A DNA stretch of 57,618 bases from Leucobacter komagatae (GTDB lineage Bacteria; Actinomycetota; Actinomycetes; Actinomycetales; Microbacteriaceae). The notes beneath the pieces were generated by a model. That model searched no databases. It was not told where the DNA came from and saw nothing but the letters and a program-made list of their open reading frames with translations. Below, piece after piece: positions 42,121 to 49,675 of this stretch (position 1 is its first letter; each line of letters opens with the position of its first letter). The stretch is taken from assembly GCF_000834055.1 (NCBI RefSeq), contig NZ_JXSQ01000021.1, positions 1-57,618 on the forward strand, given 5' to 3'. The position numbers were made by a program, and so were the translations under genes.

Positions 42121-43968
42121 CATGTCGTAGGCTGGGAGACACCTGCACACCCGACGGCACAACCGCGGGCACAGCCCGCCGCGCCTGCTGCCCCGCATGG
42201 AGATCAGGAGGCGGCCATCGAAGCACCACATGCCGCCCCGTTGCGCGGGCAGGGAACTCCGAGCCGAGGTGAGCGAAGTCGGCTCGCGGACGTTGTCATC
42301 TTTGCTGGCCTCTTCGTTGCGTTCTGGGGCGTCTCGCAGATCTCCACTGATTTTGCCGCCCCGTTCGACCCGGAGTCCGCGCCTGCCGCGGTCTCGACCG
42401 ACCCGGCGCAGCTGCCCTACTATGCCGCACGGTCGCTGCTGCGAATGTTTGTCGCGCTTGCCTTTTCCGTTGTTTTTTCGTTTGTGTATGCGACGATTGC
42501 CGCCCGTGTGCGGCGCGCCGAGCGGATCATGATCCCCATCCTCGATGTGCTGCAGTCCGTTCCTGTTCTCGGCTTCCTTGCGGTAACCCTGCCGCTGTGG
42601 ATCGCCCTGTTCCCCGGCTCGGTGCTCGGCCTGGAAAGCGCCGCCGTGTTCGCGATCTTCACCAGCCAGGTGTGGAACATGACGTTCGCGTTCTACCAGT
42701 CGCTCATCTCGCAGCCGCGGGACCTCGACGAGGCGGCGCGGGCGATGCGGCTCACGCGGTGGCAGCGGTTTTGGAAGCTCGACGCACCGTCGGGGGCTTT
42801 CCCACTGGTCTGGAACGGCATGATGAGTTTCGGCGGTGGCTGGTTCTTCCTCATCGCTTCCGAGGTCTTCACTGTCGGGCAGCGCGAGTATGCGTTGCCG
42901 GGCATAGGCTCGTTTGCTGCCGCGGCCGCGCATGAGGAGCGGATCGACCTGTTGCTCCTTGCCGCGTGCGTGATGGTGCTTTTGGTTATCGGGGTAAACG
43001 TTGTGTTCTGGCGACCGCTGACTGCCTGGGCCGAGCGTTTCCGTCTTGGCGACACGGACTCGGCCGACCCGCAGACGAGCGTGGTGTATGACCTGCTCAG
43101 GCGCTCGGCGATCCCCGGGGCGCTCGCCGCGCTCACGCGTCCGCTGCGCGAGTGGCTGGATCGCTCGATGCGAATTCTTGGGCGCACGGGGAGGCGGCGA
43201 GCTTCGTCGTTTCGGCCGGTGCCTCGCTGGGGCAGGGTTGCGCTTGTGGTCACCGCGATCGCCGCACTCGCGTGGGGCCTCATCGCCGCACTCGTGTTTG
43301 TTGAACGCGGCGTTGGCCTCCTGCAGTTTCCCATTGCGATCGGGCTCGGTCTCGTGACGATGTTGCGGGTGTTCGTGGTGCTCGCGTTGGGAACGATCGT
43401 CTGGGTCCCCATCGGGGTGTGGATCGGCCTGAGCCCCCGGGTGACTCGCTTCGCTCAACCGGTGGTGCAGGTGCTCGCGAGTTTCCCCGCGAACTTCTTG
43501 TTCCCGGTGTTCGCGCTCGCCCTCATGGCCACGGGCGTGAGCCTCAACGTTGGTGGCGTGCTCCTCATGGCGCTCGGTTCTCAGTGGTACATCCTCTTCA
43601 ATGTCATCGCCGGCGCCGCCGCGATCCCCATCGATCTGCGCGAGTCTGCTCGCAGCCTGCGCCTCGGCCAGGCGCTGACCTGGCGCACGTTGTACGGCCC
43701 CGCCGTGTTTGGGAGTTGGGTGACGGGGGCGCTTACCGCGGCCGGTGGCGCATGGAACGCTTCCATCGTGGCCGAGGTGGTGAGCTACGGCCATACGACG
43801 CTCACCGCGACCGGCCTCGGCGCGTACATCGCTGGCGCGACCGCTGCCGGGGACACCGGCCGGGTACTCGTCGGTGTTGCGGTGATGAGCGTGCTCGTCG
43901 TTGCGACGAATCGGCTGTTGTGGCGCAGGCTGTATCGGCTCGCCGAGACCCGGTATTCCCTGGCATGA
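42118..43968 (+). CDS. ABC importer permease, two fused NitT/TauT-type halves
   Basis: A 616-residue membrane protein joining two binding-protein-dependent permease domains. The first covers about residues 55-295 and the second about 385-610. Each half has an EAA-like loop that contacts the ATPase: LDEAARAMRLTRWQRFWKL near 213 and LRESARSLRLGQALTWRTL near 507. The N-terminus is a Pro/Ala-rich tail without a convincing ribosome-binding site. A TTG at 42106 lies inside the operator, so I chose the TTG at 42118; a start as late as 42240 is possible. The ATPase follows after 22 bases. No substrate-binding protein gene is present in the operon. Confidence 0.82.
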   Translation: MHVVGWETPAHPTAQPRAQPAAPAAPHGDQEAAIEAPHAAPLRGQGTPSRGERSRLADVVIFAGLFVAFWGVSQISTDFAAPFDPESAPAAVSTDPAQLPYYAARSLLRMFVALAFSVVFSFVYATIAARVRRAERIMIPILDVLQSVPVLGFLAVTLPLWIALFPGSVLGLESAAVFAIFTSQVWNMTFAFYQSLISQPRDLDEAARAMRLTRWQRFWKLDAPSGAFPLVWNGMMSFGGGWFFLIASEVFTVGQREYALPGIGSFAAAAAHEERIDLLLLAACVMVLLVIGVNVVFWRPLTAWAERFRLGDTDSADPQTSVVYDLLRRSAIPGALAALTRPLREWLDRSMRILGRTGRRRASSFRPVPRWGRVALVVTAIAALAWGLIAALVFVERGVGLLQFPIAIGLGLVTMLRVFVVLALGTIVWVPIGVWIGLSPRVTRFAQPVVQVLASFPANFLFPVFALALMATGVSLNVGGVLLMALGSQWYILFNVIAGAAAIPIDLRESARSLRLGQALTWRTLYGPAVFGSWVTGALTAAGGAWNASIVAEVVSYGHTTLTATGLGAYIAGATAAGDTGRVLVGVAVMSVLVVATNRLLWRRLYRLAETRYSLA

Positions 43969-43990
43969 TGACGCTAAAGGAACTTGAACC

Positions 43991-45352
43991 ATGACACACG
44001 TATTCAACACGCAGCCTCCCGGGCGTGTACTCGTGAGCGCAGAGGGCATCGGGAAGTCGTTCCCGTCGACAGATGGGGGCGGCCTGCGGGTTCTTGACGG
44101 GGTGAATCTCACGATCCGCGAGGGCGAGGTCGTCGCGCTGCTTGGCCGCTCGGGGTCGGGCAAGTCGACGCTGCTCCGCGTACTCGCCGGGCTCATCCCG
44201 CCGTCACATGGCGACGTGCGCTACCGCGGCGTTCCGCTAGCAGAGGCGAATCCTGCCGTCGCCATGGTGTTTCAGTCGTTCGCGCTCATGCCGTGGCTGA
44301 CGGTGCTTGAGAACGTAGAGCTGGGTTTGCGGGCGTCTGGGGTTGCGCGGGCTGAGCGGACCTCGCGGGCACTCGCCGCGATCGATGCAATCGGCCTCGA
44401 CGGCTTCGAGGCCGCCTACCCGCGGGAGCTTTCCGGCGGCATGGCGCAGCGTGTGGGGTTTGCCCGCGCCTTCGTGCAGCGGCCTGACCTGCTCCTCATG
44501 GACGAGCCATTTTCCGCGCTCGACGTGCTCACCGGCGAGAACCTGCGCGGGGAACTCATGGCGGTGTGGGGCGAGCGAGAGCTGGCGGGCCAGAGCATCT
44601 GTATCGTCACGCACAGCATCGAGGAGGCGGTGCAGCTCGCTGACCGCGTGCTCGTGCTCGGAGGGTCGCCCGGAACCATCCAGGCGGAGATCCCGATTCA
44701 CATACCGCGGCCGCGCGACAAGCGCAGCCCAACATTTGAGGCGGCCGTTGATCACCTCTACGCCCTTCTGACCGGTCGGCCCCCGGGCTCCGATGGGGTG
44801 TCGGGGCAGCCGCCCGGACCGCTCACCCACCCGCTCCCCGAGGCAACAAGCGGTGGGCTCGCTGGGCTGATTGAGATTGTGGTCGCCCATGGCGGGCAGA
44901 CCGACCTGCCAGATCTTGCGGACGAGCTGTCCTTCGACATTGATGACCTCCTCCCCCTCGTTGACGCGGCACGCATGCTGGGCCTGCTGAGCGTTGATGG
45001 CGCGCAGAGCTTCATCACTGACGCCGGGTATGCCTGGCATCTCGCAGGCATCCAGGAGAGCAAGACGAGCTTCGCGGATCTTGCGGTCACCCGGGCGCCT
45101 CTCGTGCGAACGATTGTGCGCGCGCTGGAAAATAGCGACACGGGTGCGCTGCGTGCCGACTTTTTCCGCGATCTGCTGCGTAGAGGGTTCGCGGAGGCCG
45201 ACGCTGAGCGGCAGCTTACGCTCGCGATCGATTGGGGTCGCTACGGCGAGCTGTTTGATTTCGACGCTGACACGGATGAGATCGTGCTGTCTGAGGTCGC
45301 TACGGGGCTGTCGGCGCTGCTCGATCCGGATTCGGAGGAGTCCGGCAGCTAG
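43991..45352 (+). CDS. ABC ATPase with C-terminal AAA-associated domain
   Basis: A 453-residue protein. Residues 1-260 are a NitT/TauT-type ATPase with Walker [15 protein letters not shown] near 52, Q-loop MVFQSFALMPW, signature ELSGGMAQRVGFARAF near 146, Walker B LLMDEPFSALD near 166 and VTHSIEEAVQL near 200. The residues from about 300 form the AAA-associated C-terminal domain (PF09821 type), as in LIEIVVAHGGQTDLPDLADEL, LLPLVDAARMLGLLSV and FADLAVTRAPLVRTIVRALE. That domain is a possible cytosolic regulatory input. GGAAC eight bases before the ATG is the ribosome-binding site. Substrate unknown. Confidence 0.9.
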   Translation: MTHVFNTQPPGRVLVSAEGIGKSFPSTDGGGLRVLDGVNLTIREGEVVALLGRSGSGKSTLLRVLAGLIPPSHGDVRYRGVPLAEANPAVAMVFQSFALMPWLTVLENVELGLRASGVARAERTSRALAAIDAIGLDGFEAAYPRELSGGMAQRVGFARAFVQRPDLLLMDEPFSALDVLTGENLRGELMAVWGERELAGQSICIVTHSIEEAVQLADRVLVLGGSPGTIQAEIPIHIPRPRDKRSPTFEAAVDHLYALLTGRPPGSDGVSGQPPGPLTHPLPEATSGGLAGLIEIVVAHGGQTDLPDLADELSFDIDDLLPLVDAARMLGLLSVDGAQSFITDAGYAWHLAGIQESKTSFADLAVTRAPLVRTIVRALENSDTGALRADFFRDLLRRGFAEADAERQLTLAIDWGRYGELFDFDADTDEIVLSEVATGLSALLDPDSEESGS

Positions 45353-45385
45353 GCCGCTGAGTAGAGCGCATCACTGCACTTAACC

Positions 45386-45403
45386 TTTGCGTGATTGCGC
45401 AAA
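45386..45403. promoter_or_regulatory. Operator 2 (TTGCGCAA) upstream of the small membrane protein
   Basis: TTGCGCAA at 45395-45402 lies in a longer inverted repeat TTTGCG-N6-CGCAAA (45386-45403). A possible -10, TACCAT, is at 45409-45414. It is the second copy of the octamer found at the ArsR/ABC and CorA promoters. Confidence 0.6.
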
Positions 45404-45419
45404 TGAGTTACCATGGGAG

Positions 45420-45476
45420 AGGCCCGGATACGCCCAGGGCCGCTGTTTGCTGCCCACGCAGCCCAATCCACAGCGG
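45420..45476 (+). promoter_or_regulatory. Folded 5' leader sequestering the ribosome-binding site
   Basis: GGCCC/GGGCC pairs across 45421-45440. Then CCGCTGT (45440-45446) pairs with ACAGCGG (45470-45476), enclosing an inner GCTGC/GCAGC stem. The right arm overlaps the GCGGAGG ribosome-binding site of the gene at 45486. The leader could thus control translation. I recognise no known riboswitch class. Confidence 0.55.
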
Positions 45477-45485
45477 AGGCACACG

Positions 45486-45791
45486 ATGCGCCACTCAATC
45501 TGGTTGACCCACTCAGGGATCGGCCGTCCAACGAATACAGACGGGATCCTCGCCGAGCAGCACGACGACGCCGACTACCCGCGGCCCGTCCACGCCTCGA
45601 GGCGACTGTGGGTTCGCTCGCTCCTCGCATTCGTCGCAATGCTCCTTTTTCTCGCATCACTCATCGAACTCGTCGCGGTACTCGTCACCGACTCCGAGGC
45701 CTCAGTGCCATTCGGCGTCGCTGGCGTCTGCATCGCCATCGCCATCGTCTGCACGCTCGCGGTAACCCGCAATCGGGGCGAAGCGCACTAA
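45486..45791 (+). CDS. Small two-span membrane protein in the metal locus
   Basis: A 101-residue protein. A 38-residue hydrophilic N-terminus with several His and Asp residues (WLTHSGIG, AEQHDDADYPRPVH) precedes two spans, RSLLAFVAMLLFLASLIELVAVLV and VPFGVAGVCIAIAIVCTLAV. The ATG at 45486 has GGAG seven bases upstream. It lies after the ABC operon and converges on the CorA operon, but has its own operator and leader. The function is unknown; a metal-transport accessory role is inferred from position. Confidence 0.7.
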   Translation: MRHSIWLTHSGIGRPTNTDGILAEQHDDADYPRPVHASRRLWVRSLLAFVAMLLFLASLIELVAVLVTDSEASVPFGVAGVCIAIAIVCTLAVTRNRGEAH

Positions 45792-45800
45792 CCAATACAG

Positions 45801-45847
45801 ACAGGGCGGGGGTGGATCGACACAGTGTCGATCCACCCCCGCCCTGT
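45801..45847. terminator. Bidirectional terminator between convergent operons
   Basis: ACAGGGCGGGGGTGGATCGA and the next two bases (to 45822) pair perfectly with their complement (45826-45847), giving a 22-base-pair stem with a CAG loop. It lies between the gene at 45486 and the CorA operon, which face each other. Confidence 0.9.
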
Positions 45848-45872
45848 TCGGCCACCGGGTGACTGGGCGCGC

Positions 45873-46766
45873 CTACCGCAGCTGGCCCGCGCGCTTCACC
45901 GTGTAGATCGGGATCACCGCGAGGAAGAACACCCCAAGGATCTGCACCCAGCTCGAGTACTCCCAGCTGAGCTCAGGCATAACCTCAAAGTTCTGCCCGT
46001 ACCAGTTAATGAGGGTCGTGCCAGGAATGAGGATCGCCCAGAGCACCGTGAAGATTTTCACAATGTTGAGGTCGCTCGTCGAGATCTGCTGGGATGCGCC
46101 CTGCGAGAGGAACCGGTGGCGATCCACCATGAATTCGACCCGCCTGGTGAGCGCTTCTCCCTGCTGTACCAGGGCATCAACCTGAGGCCTGGCAACCCCA
46201 GGGTTCGACAGCACGCTCTCGCGCCTGAGCAGCCTCGCAAGCTGTGTCAGCGCCGCGATGGATGAGGCGATGTAGGAGAGCGAGTGATCGACATCGACGA
46301 GCATCTCGGTCACCCGCGGAAGGTCGCTCACGCCCAGGCTCCGGGAAGAGCCAGACCTCGCGGCCTTCGCCATTGGCGCCCGCACGGCGTTGATGTCTGC
46401 CTCGACGAACGCAAGCGCCGCCGCGTTCGACTGGAACCCTGCCTGCGCGATCGCGAACCACGCGTGGTGCGGGCTCCCAGCGGTGTCGTCGGCCCACTGC
46501 AGTTGCGCCTCGACGTCCTGGAGGAGCGGCACCCCTGCGCCCGGCTCGATCGTGATGATCTGATCCGAGAACAGAATGACCGTGAGTTCGTACACGTGGA
46601 CCGAGCCGTTTGCTGCGGCAACGATACTCAGCTGGAGTCGCGTTTCGTGCTCGCTGTCTCCCCCGCGCATCCGATTGGCGAGTACCCGCTCGGCGGTATC
46701 GAAATCCTCCGCAGCGTCAACGAACACTCTCGTCCACGTGTCGCGGGTGATGCTGCGAACGCTCAT
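45873..46766 (-). CDS. CorA-like divalent cation transporter 1 (GQN variant)
   Basis: A 297-residue member of the CorA family of Mg2+/Co2+ channels. A cytosolic alpha/beta domain and long helix precede the pore helix with the signature at residues 257-259, which reads GQN in NWYGQNFEVMPEL instead of GMN. Thirty-eight residues follow the signature, holding the second span and the basic end VKRAGQLR. MPEL after the signature is retained. The start overlaps the stop of CorA 2 by four bases (ATGA at 46763-46766), so the two are translationally coupled. Last gene of the operon. Confidence 0.88.
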   Translation of the reverse strand: MSVRSITRDTWTRVFVDAAEDFDTAERVLANRMRGGDSEHETRLQLSIVAAANGSVHVYELTVILFSDQIITIEPGAGVPLLQDVEAQLQWADDTAGSPHHAWFAIAQAGFQSNAAALAFVEADINAVRAPMAKAARSGSSRSLGVSDLPRVTEMLVDVDHSLSYIASSIAALTQLARLLRRESVLSNPGVARPQVDALVQQGEALTRRVEFMVDRHRFLSQGASQQISTSDLNIVKIFTVLWAILIPGTTLINWYGQNFEVMPELSWEYSSWVQILGVFFLAVIPIYTVKRAGQLR

Positions 46767-47710
46767 CGCAACCACCCCTTCCGCTTGATGTATGCGAGCG
46801 GCACAAGCGCGAAGAGCGCCGTGGTCCCCATGACGAACCATTCGCCCCAGCCGATAGCGAGCTCTGGCATGTTCGCGAAGTTCTGACCGTAGTACGCCGC
46901 GATGAGCGTCGGGGGCGTGAAGACCGCGGTTACGACCGTGAACACCTTGATGATCTGGTTCTGCTTGAGGTCAAGGGTGGTCATCAGCGACTGCTGAATG
47001 TTGCGCACCTTCGCGTGCTGGAAACGCGCATGCCTCCGCCCCCCTTGGATATCGGAGAGCGTGGTCGTGTAGTCGAAGTCGATCTCACCGCCTCCGCGAC
47101 GCACCCACCTGGCCGCACGCTCAAGCATGAGCTGCCCCTGCACCGTGCGAGCGATGAGCTCCTCGGCACCGCCAAGCAGCACCGCGGTTTGCGCGATATC
47201 GGCGACACCGACCTGACGGCCTTCCATCTTGAACCCGCCGCTGCTATCAACGGCCTGGTCGGCGAGGCGCGTGAGCACCTGCGAGATCTGCCCAACGGTG
47301 CCCTGCATGGCATCGTTCAGTTCCTCGAGGATAACGATGAGCGCATCACGACTCGCCGGCGTCGTCTCGGCGCGTGAGAGCGAGCTCTGCGCGCGCCGCA
47401 ACGCCTCAATCGGATGATCAGGCTCGACGGTAATGAGGAGATCTCGAGTAAAGGCGATGAGGATCTGGGTCGACGAGAATGATGCGCCGCCGGACGACTC
47501 CGCGTCCCTGTCTGGCAGCGGAAGGTCGAGGGGAAGCAGCACGAAGCTCTGCTCCTCAACCGCGTGCCTCACCGGCCGGTCGAGGTCGAGCCCGTACTGT
47601 CTGTGGATATTTCCGAGCATGACCTGGTCTGAGGCGCGCACACGGAGCCACCCCTGCCGCGGAAGTTGGTGCGCATCTCGAGGCGCACCCATTACTGTGT
47701 TCTCTTGCAT
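46763..47710 (-). CDS. CorA-like divalent cation transporter 2 (GQN variant)
   Basis: A 315-residue CorA paralogue. LKQNQIIKVFTVVTAVFTPP leads into the pore-end signature YYGQNFANMPEL at residues 275-277. Thirty-eight residues follow, as in the other two paralogues. It is clearly closer to CorA 3 than to CorA 1 in the pore helix. The ATG at 47710 has GAAAG seven bases upstream; a GTG two codons earlier is also in frame. A small membrane protein gene precedes it by about 60 bases. Confidence 0.88.
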   Translation of the reverse strand: MQENTVMGAPRDAHQLPRQGWLRVRASDQVMLGNIHRQYGLDLDRPVRHAVEEQSFVLLPLDLPLPDRDAESSGGASFSSTQILIAFTRDLLITVEPDHPIEALRRAQSSLSRAETTPASRDALIVILEELNDAMQGTVGQISQVLTRLADQAVDSSGGFKMEGRQVGVADIAQTAVLLGGAEELIARTVQGQLMLERAARWVRRGGGEIDFDYTTTLSDIQGGRRHARFQHAKVRNIQQSLMTTLDLKQNQIIKVFTVVTAVFTPPTLIAAYYGQNFANMPELAIGWGEWFVMGTTALFALVPLAYIKRKGWLR

Positions 47711-47773
47711 CGTCACACTTTCACGATTGGATCTCGCCCGATTCGAGCTAGATCGAAGTAACTGAGGGGCGTT

Positions 47774-48016
47774 CTACCCGAGCGAAAGCCCGAAGAGGTG
47801 CAGGCCGGCGAAGCAGGCGATGAGGCCCGCGTAGAGCACGACGACGGCCCAGATGATTTCCTTCTCGATCTTTGAGCTGCCCCGCTTGCCCGTTTGCGTC
47901 GGCGCCGCATCAACGGAGGCGTCGCCCCCGAGGTGGTGCACGTCGATTCGCGAGCTCCAGGCGACCGGCCGAGCGGAAGTCCTGGCAATGGCGTCGTTAG
48001 GGTTCTTGTGAGTCAT
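47774..48016 (-). CDS. Small single-span membrane protein between CorA 2 and CorA 3
   Basis: An 80-residue protein. The N-terminal 47 residues are hydrophilic, with His, Asp and Ser/Thr. One C-terminal span follows (IIWAVVVLYAGLIACFAGLHLFG), ending in SLG. AGGAA precedes the ATG. Its position between two CorA paralogues in one operon suggests it may assemble with them; there is no family match I recognise. Confidence 0.65.
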   Translation of the reverse strand: MTHKNPNDAIARTSARPVAWSSRIDVHHLGGDASVDAAPTQTGKRGSSKIEKEIIWAVVVLYAGLIACFAGLHLFGLSLG

Positions 48017-48055
48017 GAGGTTCCTTCAAATGGTGAGCGAGTAAGCGAATGGGGG

Positions 48056-49006
48056 CTAGCGCAGCCAGCCACGCTGACGCACGTACATGAGCGGCGCGAG
48101 CGCGAACACGAAGCTGAGGACAATGATCATGGGCTCCGCGTACTGCCAGGAGAGGATCGGCATGTTCTCAAAGTTCATGCTGTAGTAGGTCGAGAGCAGC
48201 ATGACCGGAAGGAACACTGCTGTGACCACGGAGAAGACCTTGATGATCTGGTTCTGCTTCACATTGAGCGCGAGGTTGTTGGTCTGCTGCAGCAGTCGCA
48301 CCCGATCGTGGACAAACTCGATGTGCGGCTCAATTGCCTCAATGTCTTCGATCAGGCGGCTGAGATCGGTCCTTGTTTCAAGGCCGAGATCCCAGAGCTT
48401 CGCACGCAGGTGCCTCGCCGCCTCTGCGAGACCGAGCTGGCTCTCCATGCAGTGCGAGAGCAGGGATTCCATATCGGCAAGCTCCTGCTGGGTGTAAGTA
48501 ACATCACTCACCCCGAACTCCCGAGATTTCTTTGCTTCGAGGCTCTGGAGGATCGCGCCCGTCTCGATCATCATGCGCTCCGTGCCCTGGCTCATCGCAC
48601 CGACAAGTTCGTCCGTTGTGTCGGCAATGGCCTGCAAGATACTCGCGACGACCTCGACGGCACTATCGTTTTCACGCCCGTCCCGCGCCATCCGCGCCAC
48701 CGCGAGGTCGAGGGCGGCCGCAGAGCCAGACGGTTCGATAGTCACGACGCTCGCGTCGCTCACGGCCACCATGATTCGCGTTGTTGTGTAGCCGTCGCCG
48801 GTGCTCGACACATAGGAGACGGGCACATAGCTGAAGCCGTTTTCCGCGCTGAACCCCGACGCCGAGGCATCCTCGAAGTCCACCCCGTAGGTCTCCCGCA
48901 GCTCGGCGTGGATCCGTGGGCTATCACCGCGGACCCGCTGCCACCGGCCCCCGATGAGGGACTGCACGTCGGCAGCAAGCGTCGCTGTTCCGTGATCATT
49001 ATTCAT
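48056..49006 (-). CDS. CorA-like divalent cation transporter 3 (SMN variant)
   Basis: A 316-residue CorA paralogue. VKQNQIIKVFSVVTAVFLPV precedes the signature YYSMNFENMPILSW, so the first glycine is Ser (residue 276) and MPEL is MPIL. Its C-terminus VRQRGWLR closely resembles CorA 2. The start ATG at 49006 has AGGAAG eight bases upstream. First CorA of the operon, following the 106-residue small protein. Confidence 0.88.
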   Translation of the reverse strand: MNNDHGTATLAADVQSLIGGRWQRVRGDSPRIHAELRETYGVDFEDASASGFSAENGFSYVPVSYVSSTGDGYTTTRIMVAVSDASVVTIEPSGSAAALDLAVARMARDGRENDSAVEVVASILQAIADTTDELVGAMSQGTERMMIETGAILQSLEAKKSREFGVSDVTYTQQELADMESLLSHCMESQLGLAEAARHLRAKLWDLGLETRTDLSRLIEDIEAIEPHIEFVHDRVRLLQQTNNLALNVKQNQIIKVFSVVTAVFLPVMLLSTYYSMNFENMPILSWQYAEPMIIVLSFVFALAPLMYVRQRGWLR

Positions 49007-49068
49007 TGATTTCACTTCCTGTGTGGACGCGGCAGACTACTGCCGCAGGTTGGCGGATCACCACCGGG

Positions 49069-49389
49069 CTAGTCCTCTTCCTTGTAGAAGCTGCCGTGAG
49101 TACCAGAGGTCGACGAGGTCTTCGTCTCGAGCCCGTAGTTGAACACGTGCAGGCTCGCGGTGACGGTGAGCATGATGACACTGCTCACGAGCACCATTCG
49201 CGTGGTAAACCGCTCGTACCTCGTTGAGCGCCGCCGCTTGGGCTCATCGCTCGTTGGCGCGTTAAACACCTGGCTGCGCCACCTGGCTGGCTCAGCCTGT
49301 GGGGCGCGATCGGGTGGCGGCCATTCCGTGACGCCTGTCACCTCGACCGGCGATACCGGCAGGGTTGGTTCGTAGAGCGCTGTGCGCAT
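49069..49389 (-). CDS. Small single-span membrane protein, first gene of the CorA operon
   Basis: A 106-residue protein. The N-terminal 60 residues are soluble and Pro/Arg-rich, then RFTTRMVLVSSVIMLTVTASLHVFNYG is a single span, and the end is Ser/Thr/Gly-rich (SSTSGTHGSFYKEED). AGAGGA lies nine bases before the ATG. Because it directly follows the M-box leader, it is the gene most tightly controlled by it. Function unknown. Confidence 0.7.
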   Translation of the reverse strand: MRTALYEPTLPVSPVEVTGVTEWPPPDRAPQAEPARWRSQVFNAPTSDEPKRRRSTRYERFTTRMVLVSSVIMLTVTASLHVFNYGLETKTSSTSGTHGSFYKEED

Positions 49390-49418
49390 ACCGCTTTTCC
49401 TCTCAGGGCACACCAAAT

Positions 49419-49432
49419 GAGCCCGTGGGCTC
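49419..49432 (-). promoter_or_regulatory. Short hairpin after the M-box, possible expression platform
   Basis: GAGCC-CACG-GGCTC forms a short stem, followed on the minus strand by ATTTGG. It lies between the M-box aptamer and the first gene and is the only obvious terminator-like or anti-terminator element. Its U-tail is poor, so it may act at the translational or Rho level instead. Confidence 0.4.
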
Positions 49433-49438
49433 GGGGAA

Positions 49439-49600
49439 TGCGCCTCCATGTCAGAGCTTCGGCATTGCGTGACGTAGTCGTGGTGCAGCCACTTTGGGCA
49501 CCCCCTTAAGCCGAGGGCGCCTGTCTTAACCTTGGGCATCTCTCGATGTCGTCAGATCAGTGGCCTGTGTTCACGCAAGAGCCTCACCGAACGAGGCGCA
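49439..49600 (-). ncRNA. M-box (ykoK leader) Mg2+ riboswitch
   Basis: The minus strand has the M-box core GGTGAGGCTC (49588-49579), ACAGGCCACTG and AATGCCGAAGCTCT (49466-49453), matching the conserved 5' and 3' motifs. Paired elements support it: P1 is TGCGCCTC with GAGGCGCA (49600-49593 with 49446-49439), P2 is TTGCGTGA with TCACGCAA (49578-49571 with 49472-49465), and GCCACT pairs with AGTGGC. It precedes an operon of CorA paralogues, the classical Mg2+ context, and should reduce expression at high Mg2+. Confidence 0.88.
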
Positions 49601-49621
49601 GTGCAAGCCTAACAACACTCA

Positions 49622-49666
49622 ATCAGTTGCGCAAGTGATATATGAATTGGTTTCAGCGAGCGTCAA
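49622..49666 (-). promoter_or_regulatory. CorA operon promoter with operator 3 (TTGCGCAA)
   Basis: On the minus strand, -35 TTGACG lies at 49666-49661 and -10 TATATC (49642-49637) or ATATAT (49643-49638), 17-18 bases apart. ATCAGTTGCGCAAGTGAT (49622-49639) is a palindrome broken by one pair and overlaps the -10. The operator would thus block initiation of the CorA operon. Confidence 0.7.
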
Positions 49667-49675
49667 TCGCCGCGC

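Noticed and set aside
42115..44196. A 693-codon open frame on the minus strand opposite the ABC operon
   Set aside because: Composition is extreme (Arg, His, Pro) with no motif, and the plus strand carries complete ABC permease and ATPase motifs.
45823..45825. The 45.8 kb hairpin as an attachment site
   Set aside because: A perfect stem with a three-base loop between convergent genes is better explained as a bidirectional terminator.
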